The translations under genes and the position numbers were made by a program. DNA of 64,000 nucleotides, from positions 81,584 to 145,583 of the forward strand of contig NZ_QOHO01000013.1 of the NCBI RefSeq assembly GCF_003432035.1, given 5' to 3'. Numbering within the stretch: the stretch's first letter is position 1; every line of letters begins with the position of its first letter. The notes under the pieces are model-generated. The model saw only the letters and a list, made by a program, of their open reading frames with translations, was not told where the DNA came from and ran no database searches. Positions 26,406-36,386 of the stretch are shown here, piece after piece. Source of the stretch: Lacrimispora amygdalina (lineage in GTDB: Bacteria; Bacillota; Clostridia; Lachnospirales; Lachnospiraceae).

Positions 26406-27302
26406 ATGATGAGCAAAAATCAGACCAGAGTGAGAAGAAGGGATTTTGTGACTGACTTATTTTTTCATGTTCTGCTCCTTGTGATATCCATGACTTGTTT
26501 GCTTCCGTTTATTCACATATTTGCCAAGTCCGTCAGCAGGGAAGCCTATGTCATAGCAAATAAGATCTTTCTGCTTCCAAAAGGAATTAACTTTGAAGCA
26601 TACAGAAAAGTCTTGCAGGATGCATCCATTGTAAGATCCCTGTATGTATCCATAATTGTTACTGTTTCCTTCACAGCGATCGGAACGTTTCTTACCATAA
26701 GCGCTGCCTATGCCTTAAGCCGGGTTCAGCTCAAAGGCAGAAAAATCATGACTTTTTTAATCATGTTTACCATGTATTTCACTGCCGGTACCATACCGGA
26801 TTACTTACTGATGAACAATCTGCATATGCTGGATACCTGGTGGTGTATGATTCTGCCTTTGTCCTTTGCAGCCTATAATTTTCTGATTATGAAAAATAAT
26901 TTCAAGGCTTCCATTCCAGACAGCCTGATTGAGTCCGCTTTAATTGACGGTGCCAGTCATTTTAAGATATTAAGTTATATTGTGGTGCCGCTTTCCAAAC
27001 CCATTATAGCAACGATTTCTCTGTTTTATGCTGTCGGGCGCTGGAATGCCTATTCCGATGCACTGTTTTACATCAAGCAGCGGGTGGATTTAAGACCGCT
27101 GCAGCTGAAGCTTTATTATCTGGTGGTAGCCGCCAGCGAATCCTTTAAGGCAGAGGGAGGGAATGCGGCAGGCCAGATCACAAATCCGGAGGTCTTAAAA
27201 GCTTCCTGCATTATTTTTGCAACATTGCCCATTATCTGCATTTATCCCTTCATACAGAGATATTTTGTGCAGGGAACCATGATAGGTGCGGTAAAAGGCT
27301 GA
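26406..27302 (+). CDS. ABC transporter permease (LplC/YtcP type)
   Basis: Second permease, about 298 residues, six helices, with the EAA loop ESALIDGASHFKILSYIVVP and the C-terminal MIGAVKG. The start at 26406 (ATGATG) follows AAGGAGGG; an in-frame ATG at 26376 inside the previous gene is rejected. It begins 10 bp after the first permease. Confidence 0.94.
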   Translation: MMSKNQTRVRRRDFVTDLFFHVLLLVISMTCLLPFIHIFAKSVSREAYVIANKIFLLPKGINFEAYRKVLQDASIVRSLYVSIIVTVSFTAIGTFLTISAAYALSRVQLKGRKIMTFLIMFTMYFTAGTIPDYLLMNNLHMLDTWWCMILPLSFAAYNFLIMKNNFKASIPDSLIESALIDGASHFKILSYIVVPLSKPIIATISLFYAVGRWNAYSDALFYIKQRVDLRPLQLKLYYLVVAASESFKAEGGNAAGQITNPEVLKASCIIFATLPIICIYPFIQRYFVQGTMIGAVKG

Positions 27303-27335
27303 TGATATTGAAATGAAAAGAGAAGGAGGATATTC

Positions 27336-29009
27336 ATGAGAAAAAGGATGAGTTGGAAAAGGGCAGCAGCGTGGGGGACTGCTTTTGCAATGGCAGCAGG
27401 GCTGATGTCCGGATGCAGCGCAAAAAAGGAGGCATCTGCTCCTACTGAAGAAAGTAAGAAAGAAGAAACCAGTCAGGCAGCAGAAACCGGAACAAAAGCA
27501 GAGGGGAAAAGTTACACGGATTATTCCAAAGGTTTTCCTGAGAAAGTAACCATTAAGATACCTGTGTATGACAGAGGCTTTGAAGGCTGGGATCCGGTGA
27601 ATAATTATTACACCCGCTGGATTCAAAAGGAATTTGGCGATAAATACAATGTGACCGTCCAGTATGTGGCAATCAACAGGCAGAATGAGATTGCTGATTA
27701 CATGCAGATGATTGCAGCCGGCAATGCACCTGATATCATTTTCCATTATGACATGCCTCAGGCGGTGAACTACAATTCTGAGGGCGCCATGCAGGAGCTT
27801 GATCTTGATGAAATAAAGCATTATGCACCGGATTATTATAAGAAAGCGGAGAAAATCATAAATCAATACGGAAAACTGGATGGAAAGAACACGTTCTTTT
27901 TTGCACAGCGAAATCCCATCTATTATAACTGGGTGACTCTCATCCGCCAGGACTGGCTGGATAAAGTAGGAAAAGAGAAACCGGCCACAAGAGAGGAGCT
28001 TCAGGAGGCGGCAAGAGCATGGAAGGAAGCAGGGCTTGGCAAGCTGGGAGCGCAGATTGTAAATAAAAGCTATACCTATGAGTATCCCTTTATCGGAGCT
28101 TCACCGGATAAAAAAGATTTAAACCTTTATCTGGATCTCAATGCAGCACCTCTTACCTGGAGTGCCACAAAAGCTTACTTAAAAACCATGAACCAGGAAT
28201 TCAATGAAGGAATTCTTGACCCGGAATTTTATTTAAATGCAGATGATGCTGCATGGAAAGCTGATTTTGTTGCCGGAAATGTGGGCACCTATTCCTTTTA
28301 TATCTCCGCAAACACAGATGTAATAAACAGCTTAAAGGCGAATGACCCTAAGGCCGAGGTCTCTGTTTTAAGTCCCACTGCACAGTCACCAAAAGATAGT
28401 CACCCATATTACTATAAATACCCGCCCTATGGAATGGTCATGGGAATTAACTCAAAGACAGATGAAAAGCAAAGAGCGGCAGTCTGGATGTTTTTAAACT
28501 GGATGTCACAGCCTGAGAATCTGTTCTATTTACAAAACGGAGCGGAGGGAGTTAATTATACTCTTGATTCCGACAAAATTGCAGTGCCTGTCAAGGATTT
28601 CAAAGGAGAATCCAAACTGTCCAATAATAATAACAAAGATTACTGGTGTCTGGTTACGGAAATGGCTGATTACGGTGACGATGAAAAAAATTTAAAGGCC
28701 AATATCAGGACTCTGGCTCCAGCCGGATATGAGGATCTGGTTAAACAATCCTATGATTATACAAAAGAAGTGGAGCAGTACGGACTGGTCAGCCCCATTT
28801 TCACCAGGAGTGTTGAGGCAACCGGAGAGTATTCCGCAGATTTAACAGCCATGTGGCAGGAGTTTTATGTGGATATGATCACCTGCAAACCAGAGGAACT
28901 GGATGCGAAGTATGAGAAATATTGTAAGGAATATTTAGACAACGGATATCAGGAGATTCTGGATGAAAAACAGAAACTGATTGATTCCGGAGATTTTATT
29001 GCTCAATAA
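27336..29009 (+). CDS. ABC transporter substrate-binding lipoprotein (LipO/YtcQ type)
   Basis: Large solute-binding lipoprotein of 557 residues, the length usual for partners of LplB/LplC permeases. The signal ends in LMSGC (Cys27), then a short Glu/Lys linker. The mature region has DRGFEGWDPVNNYYTRWIQ and several Trp/Tyr-rich stretches suited to binding a long oligosaccharide. The start follows AAGGAGG. Like other transporters here it has no dedicated ATPase gene. Confidence 0.93.
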   Translation: MRKRMSWKRAAAWGTAFAMAAGLMSGCSAKKEASAPTEESKKEETSQAAETGTKAEGKSYTDYSKGFPEKVTIKIPVYDRGFEGWDPVNNYYTRWIQKEFGDKYNVTVQYVAINRQNEIADYMQMIAAGNAPDIIFHYDMPQAVNYNSEGAMQELDLDEIKHYAPDYYKKAEKIINQYGKLDGKNTFFFAQRNPIYYNWVTLIRQDWLDKVGKEKPATREELQEAARAWKEAGLGKLGAQIVNKSYTYEYPFIGASPDKKDLNLYLDLNAAPLTWSATKAYLKTMNQEFNEGILDPEFYLNADDAAWKADFVAGNVGTYSFYISANTDVINSLKANDPKAEVSVLSPTAQSPKDSHPYYYKYPPYGMVMGINSKTDEKQRAAVWMFLNWMSQPENLFYLQNGAEGVNYTLDSDKIAVPVKDFKGESKLSNNNNKDYWCLVTEMADYGDDEKNLKANIRTLAPAGYEDLVKQSYDYTKEVEQYGLVSPIFTRSVEATGEYSADLTAMWQEFYVDMITCKPEELDAKYEKYCKEYLDNGYQEILDEKQKLIDSGDFIAQ

Positions 29010-29093
29010 GAACATGGGGCTGCTGCAGATCTGGCATCAGCCCTTTCTTAAAGGCGGGTTATTCATTCTAATACAGAAAAAAGGGAGTAGTTC

Positions 29094-30329
29094 ATGACAG
29101 AATATGTTTTTTATCATACAGAGGCTGTGAAGGAAAAGAAAATTGATGTAAAACCTTCCCGGTATTATGAATCCGGCGGAGGCTTTGGCTTTTTCAAGGA
29201 GAAGTCTCTTAAGTCGTCCCATTCGTGCAGCCTGCCGGAACTGAATACCGGCTTTATTCCCAGTCCGGAGTTTCAGCAGGAGATAGCAATAAGACAGGAT
29301 GAGTACGGCTGTTATGTGGATTCTAAGTCCATGTTCATTCCCTTATCCTTTCAGGCTGATACAGGGGACCAGGGAAATTACCTCATGACCATTACTCTTT
29401 TTGCAAAGGAAGAAGAGAAAGAGGTTCTTTTATTTGTCGGAAGGAGGCAGCTGGTCTGGAGGGGCAGTTTAAGGGCAAAGGAAGAATGGAGCGGATCTTT
29501 TCCGGTCTCCATCAGCGATTTTATCCCAAGAGGGGAGACCGGGCGTTTTCGGGATGAGGCGGTTAAAGTAACAGTAATCAGCCGCTCGGTCCGCTTAAAA
29601 ACGCTTAATATTGAGAAATGGAAAGGGAAAACTTTGTATCTTGCCGGGGATTCTACCGTGACGGATCAGAATGCCCAATATCCTTATAATCCTGCAGAGA
29701 GCTATGGGGGCTGGGGTCAGATGCTTCCTGTCTTTTTAAACGGTAATTATGCAGTTTCCAATCATGCCCATTCCGGTCTGACCACAGAAAGCTTCCGGTC
29801 AGAGGGGCATTATGAAATTCTCATGGAACAAATCAGTGACGGAGATGTCTGTTTGTTTCAGTTTGGCCATAATGACCAGAAAGTTGATCACTTAAAAGCA
29901 GAGGGAGGTTACCGGAATAACCTGATTCAGTATATTTTAGAAATAAGGGAAAAAGGAGCCATTCCAGTATTGGTCACACCACTGGCCAGAAACAGCTGGC
30001 TGGAAAATGGTAAAACATATAATGATCTTTTAAAAGAATATGCGTGGGAGGTTATGAAACTTTCAGAGAGCATGGGGGTTCCTGCGGTGGATCTGCATGA
30101 AACGAGTATGGAGCTTTTAAAGGAGCATGGACTTAAGGAGTCCGGGCGCTGGTTTTACCCCTCTGATTATACTCATACCAATGATTATGGCGCATGGAAG
30201 ATGGCTGGCTTTGTATGGAAGGGCCTGGCCGATGCCGGTGTGATATCACCGGACAGGAAAGAGGCTCCTGAATGGGAACCTCCAAAAGAGAGTGTCCGGT
30301 TATCAATAGATAAAGGAGAACATTTATGA
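29094..30329 (+). CDS. SGNH hydrolase, rhamnogalacturonan acetylesterase-like (CE12)
   Basis: Esterase of 411 residues. The C-terminal SGNH domain begins with LAGDSTVTD (nucleophile Ser187), continues with the Gly block (SYGGWGQML), the Asn block FGHND and the catalytic pair Asp358/His361 in SDYTHTND. This set matches the CE12 family of rhamnogalacturonan acetylesterases (RhgT/YesT). Residues about 1-175 form an extra beta-rich domain. There is no signal peptide, so it would deacetylate imported fragments in the cytoplasm. Its stop overlaps the next start (ATGA). Confidence 0.88.
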   Translation: MTEYVFYHTEAVKEKKIDVKPSRYYESGGGFGFFKEKSLKSSHSCSLPELNTGFIPSPEFQQEIAIRQDEYGCYVDSKSMFIPLSFQADTGDQGNYLMTITLFAKEEEKEVLLFVGRRQLVWRGSLRAKEEWSGSFPVSISDFIPRGETGRFRDEAVKVTVISRSVRLKTLNIEKWKGKTLYLAGDSTVTDQNAQYPYNPAESYGGWGQMLPVFLNGNYAVSNHAHSGLTTESFRSEGHYEILMEQISDGDVCLFQFGHNDQKVDHLKAEGGYRNNLIQYILEIREKGAIPVLVTPLARNSWLENGKTYNDLLKEYAWEVMKLSESMGVPAVDLHETSMELLKEHGLKESGRWFYPSDYTHTNDYGAWKMAGFVWKGLADAGVISPDRKEAPEWEPPKESVRLSIDKGEHL

Positions 30330-32482
30330 GAGAGACAGAAAAAGGAAGTTTTACCCTTCCAGGAGAATCCGGCTATGAGGAACTGACCCTTCAGCTTGCC
30401 AGACGCTGGGGAGCAGATATGATACGAGACAGTGACGGAACCGTACTGTCTGATGAGCTGACAAATGCGGGATACGGAATTTATTCCACCATCTGTCTGA
30501 TCAGAGACCACAATGAATGGGCGAAAGCCCATCCGGAGCAGCTTCAGCAGACATTTTTGGTTACAGAACCCAGAACAGGAACAGAGGGACACTTAAGTAT
30601 CCCTTTGATGGAAGACTTTTATAAGGACCAGTTCCGTGTCAATGAAAGCCCCGAATCCATAAAATACTGGCAGGTGTATGACCGTACGTCCAATCAGGAG
30701 ATATCCCCTGCCTCCTGGAGCTATGATTCCAAAACGCAGTCAGTAGCAATTATGGAGATCTGCCCCTTTCATGAGTATACTGTGAATTTTCTGGCATACC
30801 GGATATGGGAAGAGATTTCCATGTATAATCATGTCACCAATCACTGGGAAAAGGAGCATTTAATGCCTCTGGATCCAAGGCATGAGGAGACGAGAAGTTA
30901 TTTATACAGCTGGCTTAAGACATGGTGCGGGGAGCATCCTGCTACAACTGTTGTGCGTTTCACTTCTCTTTTTTACAATTTTACATGGATGTGGGGAAGC
31001 AGTGAACGAAAACGGAATCTGTTCAGTGACTGGGGCTCTTATGATTTTACTGTAAGTCCGGCAGCGCTTAAAGAGTTTGAAGAGGAATATGGCTACTGCC
31101 TTGTTTCCGAGGATTTTATTAACCAGGGGAAGTTTCACGTAACTCACATGCCGCCAGGCAGACGCCAGCTGGATTATATGGCATTTATAAACCGTTTTGT
31201 GGTGGATTATGGAAAACAGCTGGTAGAACTGGTTCACAGTTTTGGCAAAAAGGCCAGCGTATTTTACGATGACAGCTGGATTGGTCTGGAGCCGTATCAC
31301 AGCAGCTTTAACGAGATTGGTTTCGATGGAATTATTAAATGTGTGTTTTCCGGCTATGAGGCCCGGCTTTGTGCAGGTGTGCCTGTAAAAACCCATGAAT
31401 TAAGACTTCATCCCTATCTGTTTCCGGTGGGGTTAAACGGAACCCCTACATTTGCTCCGGGAGGAAACCCGACAAAGGATGCGCTGGAATACTGGAACAG
31501 AGTCCGGCGTGCAATTCTCCGCCAGAAGATTGACCGGATCGGTCTTGGCGGTTATCTCCACCTGGTAGAGAAGTATCCGGATTTTTGCAGCTGTATAGAA
31601 AATATTGCCGGTGAATTCCGTCAGATTAAGGAACTGCATGAAAAAGGCGGGGTATATACACTTCCCATAAAGGCAGCGGTTGTCCATGCATGGGGAAAGT
31701 TAAGATCATGGACCCTATCCGGACATTTTCATGAAACGTATATGCATGATCTGATTCATATAAACGAAGCTTTATCCGGGCTTCCTGTGCAGGTAGAGTT
31801 TTTGAATTTTGAAGATATTAAAAACGGGGCTTTAAATCATGTGGATGTTCTCATAAATGCAGGCGCGTCAGGTACTGCCTGGAGCGGAGGAGATGGCTGG
31901 AAAGACGATGGGATTTTAGAAGAAACGGTCCGTTTTGTCCACAGGGGAGGGTGTTTCATAGGAGTTAATGAACCCTCTGCTGCAGACGGCTATCATACTT
32001 TTTTCCGTATGGCACAGGTGCTGGGAATCGACCAGGATACTGGTTCTAAAGTATGCCATGGGCGCATGGAATATAAGAAAGAATCCATACCTGGGGTGAT
32101 CCCGGAGGGAGCCTGTATAAAAGGGAAAAAAGGGCTATACTTAACAGACCGGAAAACCTCTGTTCTGGCTGAGGAAGACCAGGTGCCGGCCATCACTTAT
32201 CATGAATTTGGAGCAGGAGCCGGAATTTATTTAAGCAGCTTTCAGTTTTCTTGTGCCAATACAAGAATGCTGATGAATCTCATGCTTTACAGCAGAAAAA
32301 TGAGCCTGAAACAGAACTATTTAACGGATAATCCGGAAACGGAATGTGCGTGGTATCCGGATTGCCGGACACTTGTAATTATTAATAACAGCGAAAATCC
32401 ACAGACTGCCGCCATAGAAACGGATTCTTCCATGGTGAGAGCTGAACTTGCCCCCTACGAAACCGTGTTTAAAAAAATATAA
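30326..32482 (+). CDS. GH112 phosphorylase, probably beta-galactoside (galactosyl-rhamnose type)
   Basis: Protein of 718 residues that matches the GH112 phosphorylases. Landmarks: FTLPGESGYEELTLQLARRWGADMIRD at the N-terminus is family-typical, split here as FTLPGESGYEELTL and WGADMIRDSDGT. The region around Asp315/Asp316 in VFYDDSWIGLEPY fits the general acid position. A C-terminal Rossmann-like domain contains NAGASGTAWSGGDGW. GH112 enzymes phosphorolyse galacto-N-biose/lacto-N-biose or beta-1,4-galactosyl-L-rhamnose. The CE12 esterase and Lpl-type importer favour the galactosyl-rhamnose activity; that is inference. Cytoplasmic. Confidence 0.88.
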   Translation: MRETEKGSFTLPGESGYEELTLQLARRWGADMIRDSDGTVLSDELTNAGYGIYSTICLIRDHNEWAKAHPEQLQQTFLVTEPRTGTEGHLSIPLMEDFYKDQFRVNESPESIKYWQVYDRTSNQEISPASWSYDSKTQSVAIMEICPFHEYTVNFLAYRIWEEISMYNHVTNHWEKEHLMPLDPRHEETRSYLYSWLKTWCGEHPATTVVRFTSLFYNFTWMWGSSERKRNLFSDWGSYDFTVSPAALKEFEEEYGYCLVSEDFINQGKFHVTHMPPGRRQLDYMAFINRFVVDYGKQLVELVHSFGKKASVFYDDSWIGLEPYHSSFNEIGFDGIIKCVFSGYEARLCAGVPVKTHELRLHPYLFPVGLNGTPTFAPGGNPTKDALEYWNRVRRAILRQKIDRIGLGGYLHLVEKYPDFCSCIENIAGEFRQIKELHEKGGVYTLPIKAAVVHAWGKLRSWTLSGHFHETYMHDLIHINEALSGLPVQVEFLNFEDIKNGALNHVDVLINAGASGTAWSGGDGWKDDGILEETVRFVHRGGCFIGVNEPSAADGYHTFFRMAQVLGIDQDTGSKVCHGRMEYKKESIPGVIPEGACIKGKKGLYLTDRKTSVLAEEDQVPAITYHEFGAGAGIYLSSFQFSCANTRMLMNLMLYSRKMSLKQNYLTDNPETECAWYPDCRTLVIINNSENPQTAAIETDSSMVRAELAPYETVFKKI

Positions 32483-32555
32483 TGCCGTAAAAACCAGATG
32501 AAACAACAGGTAAAAAAATAATTGGTGAATTGTTATGAAAAATAACAAAAAAACA

Positions 32556-32584
32556 TTACAATTGTTGTATAAATATGGTATAAT
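32556..32584 (+). promoter_or_regulatory. Sigma-A-type promoter of the first chemoreceptor
   Basis: TTACAA (32556-32561) and TATAAT (32579-32584) with a 17-bp spacer, 42 bp before the start codon. It gives the chemoreceptor its own transcription unit. Confidence 0.75.
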
Positions 32585-32625
32585 TTGGTAGACATACAGA
32601 CATGCTGCGGAAGGGGGACTACGCG

Positions 32626-34785
32626 ATGATGTGGAAGCGATTAGGAAAGTTTAAAAAAATAAGGTTAAAGAACAGGGGAAAATTCACCCGTCTTTCAACC
32701 AGAATTGCATGCATGGCGGGGATCATGCTGGTGGTAGTATTTGGTATATTGATTGGTATTACATCCAGAATGACAAAACGTGCGATGCAGCAGTCGGCTT
32801 TCGGGGAACTAAAAACGCTTGCATCAGAAAATGGTAAAGATATTCAGCAGATTTTTGACACGGCACAGCAGGTGTCCAACCGGATCACTTATTATCTGGA
32901 AAATTCATCTGAAAACAGAAAACAGATGCTGGATCTTAGAATCAAGGCGGGTAATACGGCGGAGCCGTTTTATAAAAGCCGGATATCCGACAAGGTAACA
33001 CTGGATACCAATGGTATGAGAATCGAGGATTATATGATTTCAACCATTCGGGCTTCTGTTATGTATTCAGAGGACATTAAGGGGATCAGTATTTTGTTCG
33101 AGCAGTATGGTTTAAGCTCTGCAGCCAGAAGCTACGGCATTTACTCCAGCCAGGATGGAACAGTTACTAGCTGCGGCAACTATGAAGATTACTCCGCAAA
33201 AGATTACTATCAGAAAGCCCTTGAGACAGGAGCGCGGGTCATTACAGAGCCCTATGAGTCAAATGGTGAGATGATCATTACCATGGCAGTGCCGGTCATT
33301 GTCAATTCCAGAACACTCTGCGTGGTTTCTGTTGATGTGGGACTGGACCGGTTCAGCCAGGTAAAAACTGCAGCGTCTTATCCCAGTATGTTTACTTTTA
33401 TTCTTAATGATGCCGGAACCATCATATCAGAGAGTACGGGAAAAGGACTTGCCGGAACCAATGTTTCTGATTCCGTAAGCTCCCAGTCCTGCAAGGCTGG
33501 GATAAAAGCCGGTACTGCAGCTGGAGAGGCATTTCATGTAATTGATGGGAACGGAAAGGGGGAAGTGTATTACTTTTTTGAGCCGATTCAGCTAAATGGT
33601 TCTGTCTGGTATTCGGTTACTGCAGTGAATGCCGGCGATATGAACCGGGAAGCGGAACGAATGGCCACTCTGATGACAGTCATATCAGTAGCAGCCATGA
33701 TCATGATCCTGTTTATGATCACTGTGGTTATTAAAAAGCAGTTAAAACCATTACATAAATTATCGGCAGCAGCTGAGCAGATCGCAGATGGTAATTTAAG
33801 CGGGTTCTCCGGAGTGGATTCCGGAGACGAGATCGGTCAGACGGCGAAATCCTTTGAACGGATGTCGTCTAATTTAAAAACAATTATAGACCGGATTTCC
33901 CTGGCACTTCATGAGATCGCAGATAATCATCTGGATTTGGATGCGGATATGGGTCTTTCCGGAGATTTCTATAAACTGGAAGAGGCCGTTAAGAAAATTA
34001 CTTTAAATTTAAACGCAGTTATGTATGAAGTAAATCAGTCGGCTGGCCAGGTAGCGGCTAGTTCAGGCCAGGTGGCTGAAGGGTCCAAGGTTTTGGCAGA
34101 TGGGGCGGATACTCAGGAAAAAACCATTGAGCTGCTGTCTGACTCCGTTAATCATGTTTCAGGGAATATTAAGAAGCTGGCAGAAAAAGCAGGAGATGTT
34201 TCTGTACAGGTTCAGCAGACCGGAACGGAAGTGGTAAACTGTGACATGTCCATGCAGAATTTGTCAAAGGCAATGGATGAAATACGTGTTTCCTCCGGTG
34301 AGATCGAAAAGATTATTAAGGTAATAGAGGATATTGCATTCCAGACTAATATTCTGGCTCTGAATGCAGCGATTGAAGCCGCCAGAGCCGGAGAATTTGG
34401 AAAGGGCTTTGCAGTGGTTGCGGGAGAAGTGAGAAACTTAGCTGCCAAAAGTTCAGAGGCGGCGAAGAATACAACGGATCTGATCCAAAGCTCCATAACA
34501 GCCGTTGAGAATGGAAACAGTCTTCTGGATGAAACGGTTCAGTCCATGATGAAGGTTTTAGAGGACTCAGCCATGGCAGTAGAGGCGGTGGATTCCATTT
34601 CTGCAGCAGCGGGAAAAGAAGCCAGAGCGGTGGAAGAGATAACAAAGGAACTTGACCGGATATCACTGACCGTCCGCAACAATTCCGCCACAGCAGAAGA
34701 AAGTGCAGTTTCCAGCCAGGAGCTTTCCAGACAGGCCCAGCTGCTCCGAGAACTGGTGGAACGGTTCCGTTTGAGAACACAATAG
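32626..34785 (+). CDS. Methyl-accepting chemotaxis protein (Cache-type)
   Basis: Chemoreceptor of about 719 residues. A basic cytoplasmic N-terminus is followed by a membrane helix ([14 protein letters not shown], about 30-50), an extracytoplasmic double-Cache-like domain of about 310 residues, a second helix near 355-375, a HAMP domain and a coiled-coil signalling domain. The hairpin tip, which contacts CheA/CheW, reads [21 protein letters not shown]. No receptor-linked chemotaxis genes lie nearby. Its position after the GH112 locus suggests, but does not show, that it senses a plant sugar. Confidence 0.93.
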   Translation: MMWKRLGKFKKIRLKNRGKFTRLSTRIACMAGIMLVVVFGILIGITSRMTKRAMQQSAFGELKTLASENGKDIQQIFDTAQQVSNRITYYLENSSENRKQMLDLRIKAGNTAEPFYKSRISDKVTLDTNGMRIEDYMISTIRASVMYSEDIKGISILFEQYGLSSAARSYGIYSSQDGTVTSCGNYEDYSAKDYYQKALETGARVITEPYESNGEMIITMAVPVIVNSRTLCVVSVDVGLDRFSQVKTAASYPSMFTFILNDAGTIISESTGKGLAGTNVSDSVSSQSCKAGIKAGTAAGEAFHVIDGNGKGEVYYFFEPIQLNGSVWYSVTAVNAGDMNREAERMATLMTVISVAAMIMILFMITVVIKKQLKPLHKLSAAAEQIADGNLSGFSGVDSGDEIGQTAKSFERMSSNLKTIIDRISLALHEIADNHLDLDADMGLSGDFYKLEEAVKKITLNLNAVMYEVNQSAGQVAASSGQVAEGSKVLADGADTQEKTIELLSDSVNHVSGNIKKLAEKAGDVSVQVQQTGTEVVNCDMSMQNLSKAMDEIRVSSGEIEKIIKVIEDIAFQTNILALNAAIEAARAGEFGKGFAVVAGEVRNLAAKSSEAAKNTTDLIQSSITAVENGNSLLDETVQSMMKVLEDSAMAVEAVDSISAAAGKEARAVEEITKELDRISLTVRNNSATAEESAVSSQELSRQAQLLRELVERFRLRTQ

Positions 34786-34788
34786 AAG

Positions 34789-34835
34789 AGATACGCAGAG
34801 TAATAGTTTTATATCACTCTGCGTATCTCTTTTTT
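34789..34835 (+). terminator. Terminator of the first chemoreceptor gene
   Basis: AGATACGCAGAGT (34789-34801) pairs with ACTCTGCGTATCT (34816-34828), then C and six T residues. Confidence 0.9.
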
Positions 34836-34972
34836 CGACAGAAAATTCCAATTATTGTATTAATCCAATGAAAAATATATTCTAATTATAAATAAAATAA
34901 AACATATAAATTCTAAAAAAATGTAAACAATTTTAAAATTAACAATTTAATCATAAAATAAATAAAAATATA

Positions 34973-35001
34973 TTGACAAATACTGAGCTGTACGCTATAA
35001 T
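34973..35001 (+). promoter_or_regulatory. Consensus sigma-A promoter of a noncoding RNA gene
   Basis: TTGACA (34973-34978) and TATAAT (34996-35001) with an optimal 17-bp spacer. Both boxes are perfect consensus, unusual in this window, and predict strong constitutive transcription. The A+T-rich stretch at 34850-34972 could act as an UP element. Confidence 0.9.
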
Positions 35002-35007
35002 TATGAC

Positions 35008-35396
35008 ATAACAAAGGGAAACCAAAGTTACAAAGAAGAGGGAAAACTGACGAAAGGAGGTACGGTCCACCAGAAAGAGCAGATTCGTTTCATTTGAAAG
35101 AATGAAACACAGGCCCCCACAATCTACCGATGTGAAAGACCAGCGGACACGAATCCGATGGAAAGAAGAAGTCAGTGATTCGTAATCTCATGAATAACCG
35201 GACAAAAGATGGTTCCACGAAAGAAGCTGGTTATAGCAACGGAGAGCGTAAAAAATTTATATAGATCATGTTGATACATACGCAACTTGTAAGGGAACAT
35301 GAGACGGAAAAGAGGTATCAATTCCAATGGACGAGTTAATATAGAAAGGGATATCGATGATGTATAGACAGTCGATATCCCTTTCTATTGGTTTTT
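35008..35396 (+). ncRNA. Stand-alone structured noncoding RNA gene, family not identified
   Basis: A transcript of about 390 nt is predicted between a perfect promoter and a perfect 17-bp terminator stem. No open reading frame with a plausible ribosome site and length is present. Local stems: GTTTCATT/AATGAAAC (35087-35094 with 35101-35108), CGAATC/GATTCG (35150-35155 with 35177-35182), TAACC/GGTTA (35195-35199 with 35229-35233) and CATGTT/AACATG (35267-35272 with 35296-35301). The next gene is on the opposite strand, so this is not a leader. It lacks the marks of tmRNA or RNase P RNA that I know. A known Rfam family such as raiA RNA cannot be excluded without a covariance search. Confidence 0.75.
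35341..35396. terminator. Terminator of the noncoding RNA, also facing the radical SAM gene
   Basis: ATAGAAAGGGATATCGA (35341-35357) and TCGATATCCCTTTCTAT (35372-35388) form a perfect 17-bp stem followed by TGGTTTTT. The symmetric stem can end transcription from both sides. Confidence 0.9.
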
Positions 35397-36309
35397 AATC
35401 AGTTATAATCCCTTCTAAATCAAAAGGAGGTGTATATTCTTCTTTTGAACTGCTTTTTTCCTGCATAAATCCCTGCACAAGATTTAGCTCAATGGCTTTA
35501 TTAAGGACCTTATTGTACTCATAAGAAGTGATTCTGCGGTTGATTTCCGGATACAGGACACTTTTGTAAAAGGGAGTATACTGACTTAACAGGCTGATAT
35601 AGTACATTCCTTCAGGCAGTTCCTCCTTCATCCAGGCAAGAAGGGCCATGGAATCCTCTTTTGCTCCGGGAAGAACCATGTGGCGTATGATAACGCCTTT
35701 TTCCATCAGCTCGCCGGAGGAATCAAATCTGGGGGCTCCGGTTTGAATGATCATCTGACGGATGGCTTTCGAGGCCTTTTCAAAATAGTCTGCCGCATTG
35801 CTGTATCTTGCAGAAAGGGTGCTGCTTAGGTATTTTAAATCAGGAAGCCATATATCAACGTATCCGTCAAGTGCTTTGATTACTTCTGCTGATTCATATC
35901 CGCCGCAGTTGTATACCACTGGGATGGCAAGCTTTGGTTTTGAAAGGTCAAGAGCCCTGATTACAGACGGAAGGTACTGTGTGGCAGTTACCAGATTGAT
36001 GTTGTGGGCTCCTTCATCCTGAAGCCTTAAAAATATATCGGACAGCTGATCCGGGGTCAGTTCCCTTCCGAAATTCTCCTGACTGATGGAATAGTTCTGG
36101 CAGAAGCAGCAGCGCAGGGTACAGCCGGAAAAGAAGACAGCTCCGCTTCCGCGGCTTCCGCTGATACAGGGCTCCTCCCAGTGATGGAGGGCAGCACGGG
36201 CCGCCCTGACTGTATCTGTACAGCCGCAGTAACCCGCGGTCTGATGGCGGTTCACTTTGCAGTTTCTGGGACAGAGGCTGCATGAATCATACATATAGTC
36301 AAAGTTCAT
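35395..36309 (-). CDS. Radical SAM protein, PflX-like (pyruvate formate-lyase activase homolog)
   Basis: Radical S-adenosylmethionine enzyme of 304 residues. The 4Fe-4S site CTLRCCFC (CxxxCxxC) is near residue 68, and an N-terminal cysteine cluster (CSLCPRNC and YCGC) is typical of the PflX/YgaF-like subgroup. The start at 36309 follows AGGAG at 8 bp; an ATG at 36333 has none. No glycyl-radical enzyme is encoded nearby, so the partner is unknown. It stands as a single-gene unit. Confidence 0.88.
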   Translation of the reverse strand: MNFDYMYDSCSLCPRNCKVNRHQTAGYCGCTDTVRAARAALHHWEEPCISGSRGSGAVFFSGCTLRCCFCQNYSISQENFGRELTPDQLSDIFLRLQDEGAHNINLVTATQYLPSVIRALDLSKPKLAIPVVYNCGGYESAEVIKALDGYVDIWLPDLKYLSSTLSARYSNAADYFEKASKAIRQMIIQTGAPRFDSSGELMEKGVIIRHMVLPGAKEDSMALLAWMKEELPEGMYYISLLSQYTPFYKSVLYPEINRRITSYEYNKVLNKAIELNLVQGFMQEKSSSKEEYTPPFDLEGIITD

Positions 36310-36386
36310 AAAAGATACTCCTGTTGTTGACAAATTAATTTAATTGAGGTACTTTATTATAATAAAAAATTTGCCGGAAAAAGGCA

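Noticed and set aside
27195..27866. Minus-strand open frame of 223 codons
   Set aside because: Overlaps the LplC-type permease and binding-protein genes, which have clear homology; shadow frame.
35008..35396. tmRNA or RNase P RNA
   Set aside because: No tRNA-like ends with CCA, no tag reading frame, and none of the conserved RNase P core stretches that I know.
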